A stretch of 20,497 bases of DNA from Physocladia obscura (taxonomy: Eukaryota; Chytridiomycota; Chytridiomycetes; Chytridiales; Chytriomycetaceae): assembly GCA_027596945.1 (NCBI GenBank), contig JADGJH010000351.1:1-20497 (forward strand). Direction: 5' to 3'. The stretch's first letter is position 1; every line of letters starts with the position of its first letter. The notes under the pieces are model-generated. The model did not search any database. It was not told where the DNA came from and saw only the letters and a list, made by a program, of their open reading frames with translations. This document shows, in pieces, positions 1-8,957 of the stretch. The position numbers were made by a program, and so were the translations under genes.

Positions 1-4
1 GATT

Positions 5-21
5 TATATATATATATATAT
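5..21. repeat. (TA)n microsatellite
   Basis: A short run of alternating T and A lies at the left edge of the window, in AT-rich non-coding DNA downstream of the first minus-strand gene. No function is implied. Confidence 0.9.
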
Positions 22-124
22 GCAAGCAGTTATTCGTTTAAACGAAATGAGAAAGCGGCATACCTACGAAATTTTTGTTGTCCTTAATTTAATATCTTAT
101 TTCATTCTATTATAACTCAAAAAA

Positions 125-1108
125 CTATTGAATTTCTTCAACATATTCCGGAAGATCAATAAAAATATTCGTCCCTTCAAAAACGTTCAATATCTCATCT
201 GCGAGAATTGCACGTGTCCGAACATCCTCAAGCTGCAAGTCATCCCGTAAAAACACGGCACACGTCTGCCGGTCCGCAGCAACCGCTTTCAAAAACCGGC
301 CGTCGCATCCATGTGTCCGAAACACATCCACAACTGCTTCTGAATGGCCAATAATCCGCAACCATGCGAGCGTCTGGGCCACTGACCAGTCAATCGGACG
401 AACTGAGAATATCTCATCCAATGCAGCCGCATTTGATGCTTTTTCTTCTATTGTTGCTCGTCTGGTGGCAGTTGTTCTGGATGTTCCGCTCATTTCTGAA
501 TCGACAGTTGCAACGCCTTCAAAAAACGTTGTCCGTTTTTCGGGAGTTTTTGATGGCTGTCGAGGATAAAAAAGATCAGACTGGTAGTTTATTGTACCCG
601 TGTATTCTGGGAGGATCGGATGCTGACGCTTGAGGATGCGTTGGTATTGTCTGCGGGTGAGCCAGGCAATAATGAGTGCCAAAACAGTGACAACACCGAT
701 AGCTCCGCCAATAACTGCAAGAACTGAAACTTGGTCCGTTTTTGTGATGATAATAGTCTTAATTGATGGTGCAGCTGGAGATTCAGTTGTAGCAAGTGCT
801 GTATCTAATTTTGTGCTTGACACAGCGCTTGCAGAAGCAGTCTGATCATTAGCGTTGGCAGAAACATTATCAGTGGCTGAAGATGTAGCAGCAGCCCCAG
901 CAATAAATACTGGATTAATGGCCGCACCAACAGCAGTGGCAGTTGTAGTAGCTGCTGTGGATACCGCATTTCTTGAGTAAATCTCACTAGTTGCTGCCGC
1001 ATCCAATGTAATAGAAGTAACGCTATATTCGGTTGTGCCAGCGTTTTGAGACTGCCAGCTGCCACCATTCCACCACTCGTTGTCTCGTTGGTTATACTTC
1101 TGGACCAT
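125..1108 (-). CDS. Single-pass membrane protein with Ser/Thr/Ala-rich stalk and cytoplasmic SAM-like domain
   Basis: Uninterrupted 327-residue ORF. Residues 1-125 are rich in Ser, Thr and Ala, suggesting an O-glycosylated extracellular stalk. Residues 127-150 form one hydrophobic segment ending in AWLTRR, so the basic side and the C-terminus are predicted cytoplasmic. Residues 195-198 carry a TTFF motif shared with the paralogue at 8958-10232. Residues 237-311 resemble a SAM domain: DWSVAQTLAWL, then CDGRFLKAVAADRQTC, then a DDLQLEDVRTRAILADEIL helix. SAM domains usually mediate protein-protein oligomerisation, so a receptor or sensor tail is inferred, not shown. No signal peptide is visible at this ATG. 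The ATG is directly preceded on the coding strand by 11 A residues. A TTTGCAG further upstream (about 1146-1152) could be a splice acceptor, so an upstream exon cannot be excluded. A decayed relative lies about 0.3 kb upstream on the same strand. Confidence 0.75.
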   Translation of the reverse strand: MVQKYNQRDNEWWNGGSWQSQNAGTTEYSVTSITLDAAATSEIYSRNAVSTAATTTATAVGAAINPVFIAGAAATSSATDNVSANANDQTASASAVSSTKLDTALATTESPAAPSIKTIIITKTDQVSVLAVIGGAIGVVTVLALIIAWLTRRQYQRILKRQHPILPEYTGTINYQSDLFYPRQPSKTPEKRTTFFEGVATVDSEMSGTSRTTATRRATIEEKASNAAALDEIFSVRPIDWSVAQTLAWLRIIGHSEAVVDVFRTHGCDGRFLKAVAADRQTCAVFLRDDLQLEDVRTRAILADEILNVFEGTNIFIDLPEYVEEIQ

Positions 1109-1440
1109 TTTTTTTTTTTGGAGATTGTAAAAACGGTCTTCTGCAAAAAATTTTATTTAGATTAATTTACATGTATGACAGGAACAAAAAAACAATAGGA
1201 GAATCTAATTCTTTTTTTTTTTCCACCTTTTTTGCGACTCCTCTGTATATTTTTGTTATTATCTGAGTCATTTTTGAAATTGAAATTTTGTAATTATTTT
1301 GTTTTTGCAAAGCAGCTGATTTGATTGGTTTGCCGAAACAGATTTTTACAAAAGTAAGTCAATATTCTGTCAGCCAGCTTTACTGAAAAATAGATAAAAA
1401 GAAAAATTATTTTCTAAATTTCTCATGATCGTCACATTCC

Positions 1441-2150
1441 GCCGAATTATGAGTAGCCCCTCATCAACGAGAATAGCACGCTTTCGATCCTCAATTTTCA
1501 AGTTATCGCTAAGCATGTCTGTCAATCCGCGACATGAGCCCTCAAAAAACTGCTGTCACATCCATATATTTGAAACATTTGTATGACTTTTCCTTTATGT
1601 TCGAGGGGCTTGAGCTATGCTACTTTCTGAACTACAGATTTGCGAAGAGCATAGAGAAAAATCAATTGCCTGAGGAAAAAGAGGAAGTTTAGCAAAATTA
1701 TTGACTTGAACAGTGTTTGTTTACGCGTTTTGAAAAAGATAGCTCGTTTCTGTTCATGGGTTAGTTTTGTTGGCTGCGGTTGGAAATATTTGGGTTCTAT
1801 TTGTGAAGGGCAAAGTCCATTTGTTTTTGTCGTGCTTTCTTAAGAACCATACTTCAACGCTTGCAGCAACTACAAAAAATATGCCAACAACACCACCAAT
1901 TATCATGGAAGTTGAGCCTTGGTCACAGCTTGTGTTTGTTAATAAAGCGGTAATTTTTGAAGATGGAAAGTTTGTTGTGTAATAGCGGATTTTGCAGACG
2001 TAACAGACGTAGCCACTGTTGCAGAAGTCGACAAGCATTAACGCCAGCAATAATTAATCCAGCTATTTTGACAACAGGAATAGCTGAGCTTTCAATACTG
2101 TCGTTGTTGCGGTTACAGTTGTTGTTGAGATGATAACAGACAACACAGAA
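1441..2150 (-). pseudogene. Decayed paralogue of the membrane/SAM family
   Basis: Fragments in order match the two intact family members. At about 1840-1915 a hydrophobic segment, IIGGVVGIFFVVAASVEVWF followed by LRKHDK, matches the membrane span of the 8958-10232 gene (IVGGVVGSVAALAVAAVVLF then LFRKLRR). At about 1441-1600 the SAM core is recognisable: YGCDSSFLRAHVAD, then a TGA where the family has an Arg codon, then QTC. After a deletion of about 10 nt the match resumes in another frame as DNLKIEDRKRAILVDE, parallel to DDLQLEDVRTRAILADE. The membrane and SAM pieces are in separate frames with stops between them. About 2060-2150 is Thr-rich when translated and may be remnant stalk. With a nonsense change and a frameshift in the only conserved domain, the copy is very unlikely to be functional. 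Confidence 0.75.
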
Positions 2151-2309
2151 GTGATGGCAATGTACCCACAGATACAATTAGTATCTGCAGTAGCAGAGCA
2201 ATCTTTGCAAGTCACTTTTCGAATAATTATTAGTGTTTTCTTCATTTTGTTTTCTGTTTCTTCAAAACTCTTTTCTCCATTTAAAGCAACCAACTGTTGT
2301 TGAATCAAA

Positions 2310-3593
2310 AGAAAATTATATTTTGTTTCTACAAGATGTCATGCATTGACTGTCCTGCCATGTAAAAGATACCTACATATTATAATTTGTTAACAAAGAG
2401 CGTAATTGCTACACTTATTGGATATTCTCATTTCAAACAAGCTTTAGGATTGCTCACCAGATATCCTCTACACAAGAGCAGCAAATTGGTTAAGCTTTAC
2501 GGAATACCCTTGCATTTTTTCCAGCTAGTGAGTAAAGTTCTGTTGTTTAGAAATCAGAAAATTTTTGCTTGGAAGTTATTAATGAAAACAAATAAGGGAC
2601 AAGCCTGGACTAACTCATACCTACTACTGACAAGCAAAGATCCCAGTATATTTGCACTCACATGAACAGTTTATTTGATCTGTTATGCTGATGTGTTTCT
2701 ATCAAGTATTGCTTGTTTGTAGCTGCACAAACTTAAATTAGATGTTGACAAAAATAGGTATACGCACACTGTTTACTTCACAGTTCCCTTGCAATAATGC
2801 ATGAAAGTATTGAAGACAGTGATAAGTCAATAAAAATAGCATATTAATGTGATAAACAATCATTATACAACATATTATCATTGATCAGTCATCATTTTCA
2901 AATTCAAGAGAAAATTTTCCTTTTTTTTTTTTTTACCAGCAGATTATTTCCCTGAAAACTGCTGCTTCATTGTGTCTTCGAAAAATTGAAGTTCTTGGGC
3001 TTAAGTCATCCTCAAACTCCAGTCAACAGCTTTTACAAAAGTCTTGCCATTGCAGCTCATTGGTGAGCAAATTCACCATTAGTTTTTTCCTATGCCATTT
3101 TGCCCCAAACATCTGACAACCCTCAGTTGCTGTGTTATAATTGGGAACAATAAAGTTGAATTTTAGTTAGAATCTTATTATTTATTTCCAAGAATAGAAC
3201 TTCTTTAAAATACCCAATTCTGTGCATCAAAAATTGAGTCAAAACTTTATGCATCAATTTGTATGCATAAATCTTGATTGTAAAACCAACATCTTAGCAA
3301 CAAAAATTATTCAAATGTGAAAGACAAAGTCAGAACATTTCTATACCCATTTTGAAATTTTACCATGAAAGGAAATAAACTTTTATATTATCTTTCATAG
3401 AATCTAATAAATAATGTTTCTATTTCCAATTCTGCACTAATCTACTCTGTAACATATATAACATATTTGATTTTGAATCCAACAATTTGGCATAATTTGA
3501 GGTGGCCAAGAACTTCATGTTGATTCTTTGATCTTGGCTTTTGTTAGAAATTTCTGGAATTCCTCCGACTTTGAAATGAAAATGAAAATTTTC
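2310..3593. other. AT-rich stretch with no supported gene
   Basis: Both strands were read. Open frames here are short and hydrophobic or low in complexity, and none resembles a known family. A minus-strand frame at about 2935-3140 is open for roughly 65 codons apart from one TGA and looks mildly coding-like (it contains AKWHRKKLM), but it cannot be assigned. The base composition matches the neighbouring mobile-element remnants, so this is probably decayed repeat DNA. Confidence 0.5.
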
Positions 3594-3634
3594 CCTGGTG
3601 TTTGAGTTTAGCATTTTTGCTCTCAAACACCAGG
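3594..3634. repeat. Perfect 13-bp inverted repeat, 15-nt loop
   Basis: CCTGGTGTTTGAG at 3594-3606 is repeated as its exact reverse complement CTCAAACACCAGG at 3622-3634. This forms a potential hairpin. It lies about 150 bp before the recognisable transposase sequence and could be an element end or a nested insertion remnant. Confidence 0.85.
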
Positions 3635-3739
3635 TATGTTCCTTCTACTTTACTGCTTCTATATTATCACTTTATTTCTTTTAAATGTTCAAAACATTAT
3701 AATAAACAAGCATTTTTACTCTCAAATATCAGATATAAG
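3610..3739. repeat. Imperfect direct repeat, two copies about 99 bp apart
   Basis: The 29 bases starting at 3610 (beginning AGCATTTTT) recur at 3709 with five mismatches. All five are G/A or C/T transitions, with A or T in the second copy. The first copy overlaps the right arm of the inverted repeat at 3622-3634. The pair probably belongs to the adjacent element. Confidence 0.7.
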
Positions 3740-3786
3740 AATTAATGACTTAAAGTGCTGCTGTCAACCAAAAAACCCTCCTGAGG

Positions 3787-4392
3787 CGCTAGGTATATGG
3801 CTAGGGCAAGCTTTGTGCAAGAATAACCAGCCCATTTGTTTGATGAATTGGGCATTCAGTAGTCACAGTGCTTTCACTTAATGGTTTGATATCATTTTCA
3901 ATTAAAGAAGGAGCAATAAACTCAGATAATTTCTTGGAATGGCTGGCAGAAGATTTGGTTTGTAATTATCCAGGTTTTTTTGGTTTTCTGTTTTCTAAAA
4001 AAATGAACAGCTTCCAAAAATGAATAGCTTTTCACTACCTGAAAGCATTTTGATGCTAGATAATTGTGCAATCCATAAAGAAGAAGCTTGCAATAAATTT
4101 GGCATCATATTATTATTTTTGCGTCCATACTCACCTGACCTAAATCTTGTAAGTTTTTCTATTTTGTTTCTACTGACCAAATCTATTTAGATTGAACAAT
4201 CTTTTGCCATGATGAAATCATATTTGAGAAAATATCAAGAGCAATTGAAGCTTGGGGAGCAAGATGATACCATTTTTGAGGCATGTATGACTGTAGATGC
4301 AAAGGTGGGAAATGTTTGTTTCCATCATGCAAACTCACATTGTAGATTTAACAAGAATATTCAAAAGTGTGGAATCAAAAAAGATTAGGTAG
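3787..4392 (+). pseudogene. Decayed IS630/Tc1-type (DDE_3) transposase with introns
   Basis: Reading in order: a damaged segment resembling YGW-KG-A-SPFV, with TAG in place of Trp and two TGA codons; then GHSVVTVLSLNGLISFSIKE; NSDNFLEWLAEDL; an intron at 3958-4010; LPKMNSFSLPESILMLDNCA followed by IHK; GIILLFLRPYSPDLNL; an intron at 4149-4190; and IEQSFAMMKSYLRKYQEQLK. MLDNCAIHK and PYSPDLN-IE are the second-Asp and final-acid signatures of the IS630/Tc1 DDE superfamily. Both introns restore the frame exactly, and the second has a TACTGAC branch-like site. A third possible intron is at 4305-4345. The N-terminal helix-turn-helix and the first catalytic Asp were not found. With nonsense codons at the front and no start, this copy is inactive, although the catalytic C-terminal half is well preserved. 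Confidence 0.8.
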
Positions 4393-5880
4393 TCCATGCC
4401 ATCAAGGTCCCATGCTGTCAGCAACTTATTTGGCAATGAGGACAAAAGATTTGCTTTCTTGAGCATAGTGGCCAACGTATCTTCTTTTTCTACAATAGCA
4501 ATCCCTGTTAGTGCTTGTGGCTCACCAGTTTCCTTATTTGTTTTGTTGAATCAAACAGATTTTTGCGTTACTGAAATTGCTGTTGCTCTTGTTGACAAAC
4601 TAGTTGAATGTAGCAAGCCTGATTGCAACAGAGGCTGCTGGTGATTCTCTGAATTTGACCTGGCAAAACAGTACCTTTGTGTCAAAGAAGCTCAAGTTTG
4701 GTGGAGAATCAATACTGACACCAGGATTTTTTGCAATCTGATTTGGAAAATCAAAATGAGATCTCCAAACAAAAAGTGCCAACCAACTGTTGAATCCATG
4801 AAGATTTCATGGCTATGGTCAATTCAAGGTGAGCCATTTTCCCATCTATTTCTTTGTGAATGCAGCCATTTGGATTTACCAAATATGCACTTTTATATTT
4901 TTCAAGTTTTTGTCCAAATTTGATAGCTGGGTTATTGTTCACAGATCCTGATTTTCGATTTCCACTTTCTCCAAATCTATCTCCTCCTAATTTTTTGGCT
5001 TTTTTAAATATAATTAGTTGTTGTCATGAATAATAAACTTCTCAATTTCTGAATCACAAATATAGGTTTCTTTTTCTCATTTACATTCATTTGAAGTACG
5101 CTTTTCAGTCCTTCCAAATTTTGAATGGCAATAACAGGTGCATTTTTTGCTGTTGATTTGCTGTAATAACAATCTTGATCCTATGATTCTGGTTCCCATT
5201 CTTTCAAGTCATTCTCCAAATATTTGCAAAACTCTGATAAATCTTGAAAATTAGTGGGAATTTTGATTATTACTAGTTTAGCTTGTGAAAATGTATCTTT
5301 TCCAAATGGTATCTGAAGTGCTATCATTATTGTCATGTGATCAGACTCTAAAATTGTGGAGATTAGAAAATGAAAAAGAAGCAAAACAATACCATTTTCT
5401 TGATTGCCATTGCCAGATCCATGATCATTTTGGATTTCATGTTCAATGAAACATTTGGAAAAACAGAGCTTGGCATAAAAACATTGCTTTCTAAATTTTT
5501 TGGGGTTGAAAATTGCATCATTGTCAATGAAGAAAGGGTTGATGTGTTGAGTGCAGCATCAATAACAGTTTGTTTAATTTGCTGTATAATGGTCTTGCCA
5601 ATTTTTGTCAATTTCCAGTTGCAATATTATTTGTAGCAGTTGTTTTTATCATTACAGAGATCGACACTTGCATCTGTGTTCTGGTCTGCAAAAATTTTGA
5701 TGTTATTGCACAACAGAAAGGCTCTAACAGGAGTTCCAGTTAGCTTGACTGTTTTGGAAGAAGTTAAAACTGTATTTTTGCCAGAATGCTCACATGCACA
5801 GTTATCTGGTGTCTCATTGCATATCAAACAGTGACGGCAAAGTGCTCATTGTTGTGAACAATCATGTAGAAGAAAGACAT
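4335..5880 (-). pseudogene. Unrecognised decayed coding sequence, probably mobile-element derived
   Basis: Several minus-strand frames read as protein-like fragments in sequence. A Cys/His-rich piece lies at about 5740-5880: CCHNVFLLHDC, a TGA, CRHCLICNETPDNCACEH, which looks zinc-binding. Then come EHEIQNDHGSGNGNQENGIV and PTNFQDLSEFCKYLENDLKE at about 5190-5450. NPNGCIHKEIDGKMAHLELT is at about 4800-4880, and DTLATMLKKANLLSSLPNKL followed by LTAWDLDGMDYLI is at about 4385-4500. The last frame ends at TGA 4335-4337, inside the 3' end of the plus-strand transposase. Frames change between fragments and stops intervene. I do not recognise the family. It may be a second gene of the same element or a separate insertion, and its 5' part may extend into 5900-6900. 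Confidence 0.35.
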
Positions 5881-5899
5881 TGTGACAGCATGTTGCAAT

Positions 5900-6944
5900 C
5901 TCCATTTACGATTGTGTATGGCAAGGATTTTTAGCAAGAATTCTTTTTTTTCTTTATTCTAGATTTTCATTGTTCAAAATCCTCAATCACAAAAATTCCA
6001 AAAACAGTCTTTAAATAAATCTTGAATTTTCCTCCCCATACAAAACTTTCTTGTATTAATATAAAAACTACCACTTAATGACGGAAATGGCAAGTCCACT
6101 GTTTTGTTCTTTACTTTTTAAGTGAATTGAGTGATTTCTTTCAATAAAGAGTGAATTCATGTTTCAATACAGTTTGAATCTTTTTATACTTTAACAGTGT
6201 TTGTGGTTTTGCTTGTTTTTGCTCCTGTTTCAGGACTAATTCTGTTTCATTGTGTACTTTCATGCAATGTATTGGCTTTTCTGCAGTCTGAGTGGCTTTT
6301 TTCTTCTAAATTTTTTTTTTTTGTATTTTTCTATAGTATTCTCTCTGTGTAATTGGCCCTGCTTGAGTGTGCATCATTACTGTGCACTTCAAATTCTGTA
6401 TAATTTATTTTCTCAATATCTTGTTTATTTCTTTTTTGCTGCTTTCAGTTATGCGTTTTTTCAGTGTTGGTTGATGTTTTTAATATATGAAACAGTGCTG
6501 CTGCTTTCCATCAGTCTATGGACTGTGCATTCAGTTGCTATTATTTTGTTTTTTTCCTTAATTTTATTGGAGGAGCCAGTAAAATGAACCTATTCTGGGT
6601 ATTTGCTGGAGTCCCATTTTGCTCCATAGTCTGCTCTACCTTTTTACTTTCTATGTGGCCTTCACCTGCTTGATCTTGTTTACTTGCAGTTGTGCCATTT
6701 TCACATTTGGCTTTGATTGAATTCTCATTTTTTTGCAGCTTTTTCTTTTAGTTCCTTGTTTGCAGCAGTTTCAGTGTTTTCCAGTGCCATGCTGCTCAAG
6801 ATTTATTAATACTGTCTTTGCTGTGAGAACTTGGCTGTTTGTTTGGGCTTGTTTTTCTGCTGCATCCAGGCAGATTGTTAGTTGGTTGAAGTTGTTTGCA
6901 ACTAATCAATTTGGAAATTAAACGAAACCTAATTTACGTTCACT
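5900..6944. other. T-rich plus-strand stretch upstream of the P450 gene
   Basis: No supported gene was found. The 111-residue plus-strand frame at 6252-6587 is hydrophobic only because the DNA is T-rich. The minus strand reads as scattered hydrophilic fragments at about 6600-6900, for example AKCENGTTASKQDQAGEG. These could be the N-terminal part of the decayed ORF to the left, but this is weak. The last few hundred bases presumably include the P450 promoter, and no specific site was identified. Confidence 0.4.
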
Positions 6945-8579
6945 ATGCTATCAATCCAAACGTTGAGCAGTCTACTGGGAAGCGTATGCGTGATTATAGC
7001 AGGTGGAATATACTTGCAGTCGGCGGTTTTCATCAAGAAAGAGAACCAGGACGAGTTTGGCACCGTTTCCGGCTTTCCGGTAATAGGAAACCTGCTGGAC
7101 GTGATGAGTCTCGCAGGCATTAAAGCGTTGCATGCACGAGGAGAAACAGTGTGGCTTCGGTTGCCCGTGTTTGGTCGGTTCCTTGCAGCCGTCGGTCCAC
7201 ACGTTGCCAGAGAAGTTCTCACAATGCCACAAACTATCGCGTATGTTGGGTCCGAGCGTATGGCTGAGTTTTTTGGACCTAGTACTATTGGGGGTAAAAC
7301 GGGAAATGAACATCGGAGAATCAGGGCGCTTTCGGCCAAAGCTGTTTCTAAAAGGTATAAAAACTGATAATTTGACCCCACACAATTTACAATATATTTC
7401 GTTTATTGTGTTTTCCAGTGCGCTTAAATTCTATTTTGACGATATTAAGCAATTGGCAATCGAAACCATGCAAATAATAGCGTCGCAGTCATCACCTGCC
7501 GGTATATATCAGCTCGAATATTTCCAGAAATTTGTGTACAATTCAATCTGTTCCTTCATGGTTGCATCCACAACCGTTCATGGACAGCAGATCAAAGATT
7601 TACGGCATCATTACCATAATTTTGCTGCCAGCGTGATGGTGTTTCCGTTTCCACGGTGGATAGTTTCCAGAACTGTCAAAAAAGGACTGGATTCCAAGAA
7701 AGTGATTGTGGATACCATCACACGAATTGTGCGAGAAAGACGAGCGGCAATTGAGGCTGGTGAAATTCACAACGACGCGTTGTCTGCGTTCATTGATTCC
7801 ACTGACGCTGATGGGAATTCTTTAACTGACAAAGAAATCGCTGATTTGTTTTTGGTGATGTTGATGGCCGGCTTTGAGACGTGAGATTTTTGCATGATTC
7901 TTGATTCGTTTATTTTAATTTTAATTTTTAATTTTTTTTTCTTCATGAAGAACCGCCAAACAACTCACGACATTGTTTTACCACTTGACTCACTGTCTCG
8001 CTCACGAAGACTTTCTCCGTCTTCAACAAGAAGTTTCCCAGCCAAATGCGTTAGATTCTGAGCAATCACTCTCGTCGCTCCCCATCCTCGACGCTTTTGT
8101 CAAGGAGTCGATGCGATTACTTCCAGTCGGACGAAATTTCTATCTAATCACGATTGCGGATGCAACTCTTCAAGGAAAAACGGTCAAAAAAGGAACCGTT
8201 ATTTTCCCGTTCATTGATTATTCCACGTTCAATGTTGATGATGAGCCAAGTGCGTTCAAATTATCGCGATTTCTTGGTGAGAATGCGTTCGATAAAACTA
8301 ATCCGACTCAATATACTCCATTTGGATATGGGCCTCGTCAGTGTTTGGGACTGCATCTTGCTAGAATGGAGGTGAATGACCTTTTAATATTTATAATATA
8401 TATTTTCTCCCAAAATTTAATATATAATATGTGTTTAAAAGATGAAGGTGTTATTGGCAGTTGCCATCAGCTCCTATAATATTGTGAAAGTTGGCCACAA
8501 AGCTCGCATCTCCCATTTTCCGTCACAGTATGCCCAGTGCAAAGTTACTATTGACAAGAAGACTGAAACACCCAAATAA
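6945..8579 (+). CDS. Cytochrome P450 monooxygenase, four exons
   Basis: Exons 6945-7354, 7419-7880, 7951-8371 and 8442-8579 join in frame to 476 residues, a usual P450 length. The introns are 64, 70 and 70 nt, all GT-AG. Residues 5-25 form an N-terminal hydrophobic anchor for the endoplasmic reticulum, followed by the proline-containing FPVIGN segment. The I-helix motif AGFETT (287-292) spans the exon 2/3 junction, which confirms that splice. The ExxR motif KESMRLLP has E343 and R346. The haem-binding loop FGYGPRQCLGLHLAR places the axial Cys at 422. Exon 4 continues MKVLLAVAISSYNI after GARME-type sequence, as in other P450 L-helices. Known chemistry is haem-dependent mono-oxygenation with electrons from a P450 reductase. 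The substrate and CYP family cannot be assigned from sequence alone. The overall style recalls the CYP51/CYP26-like side of the superfamily, but that is a weak impression. All key residues are present, so it is probably active. Confidence 0.93.
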
Positions 8580-8957
8580 GCAACAATTTTTCTTTTGAAC
8601 CTCTTGTTATTTTCTTGACTGAAATCTGCTATTTTCTATGCAAAATTTTTTTTTTTTGAAATTAAAGGAAATATAATAAAAGAAAAATCAACGCAAAATA
8701 GCTGACTGCTTACATTTGTCTATAAAAAATTTGAAATGAAATTTTTTCGCCTTTCTCAGCAATCAAAAAATTTAAAAATTAAAAAAAATTAAAAATTAAG
8801 AGTAAGAAAAATAACCAGTTTCATTACTGATTAGCAATTTATGATATGAGAAAATAAATGATTTAAAACTTATAGCTCTTCACAAACAGAAAGTTAAAGA
8901 CATGAAGCTGGACCGACAACGAAACATGATTTTTTTTTCTCCTTTGACTGCTCCTCC
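8580..8957. other. Convergent 3' intergenic region
   Basis: This is AT-rich spacer between the plus-strand P450 and the minus-strand SAM protein, whose 3' ends face each other. It contains an AATAAA at 8675-8680 and a run of TTAAAAATT-like units around 8767-8800. No ORF or RNA gene is supported. Confidence 0.6.
8675..8680 (+). promoter_or_regulatory. Possible polyadenylation signal for the P450 gene
   Basis: An exact AATAAA hexamer lies about 95 nt downstream of the P450 stop codon. In DNA this AT-rich the hexamer can occur by chance. Confidence 0.35.

Noticed and set aside
5370..5636. 88-residue hydrophobic plus-strand frame with an 82-residue frame opposite
   Set aside because: No start context or family resemblance. 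The hydrophobicity follows from T-rich DNA, and the minus strand reads more like decayed protein.
6252..6587. 111-residue plus-strand frame full of Phe and Leu, membrane protein-like
   Set aside because: The composition is explained by T-rich sequence. There is no charged boundary pattern or homology, and it lies in decayed repeat DNA.
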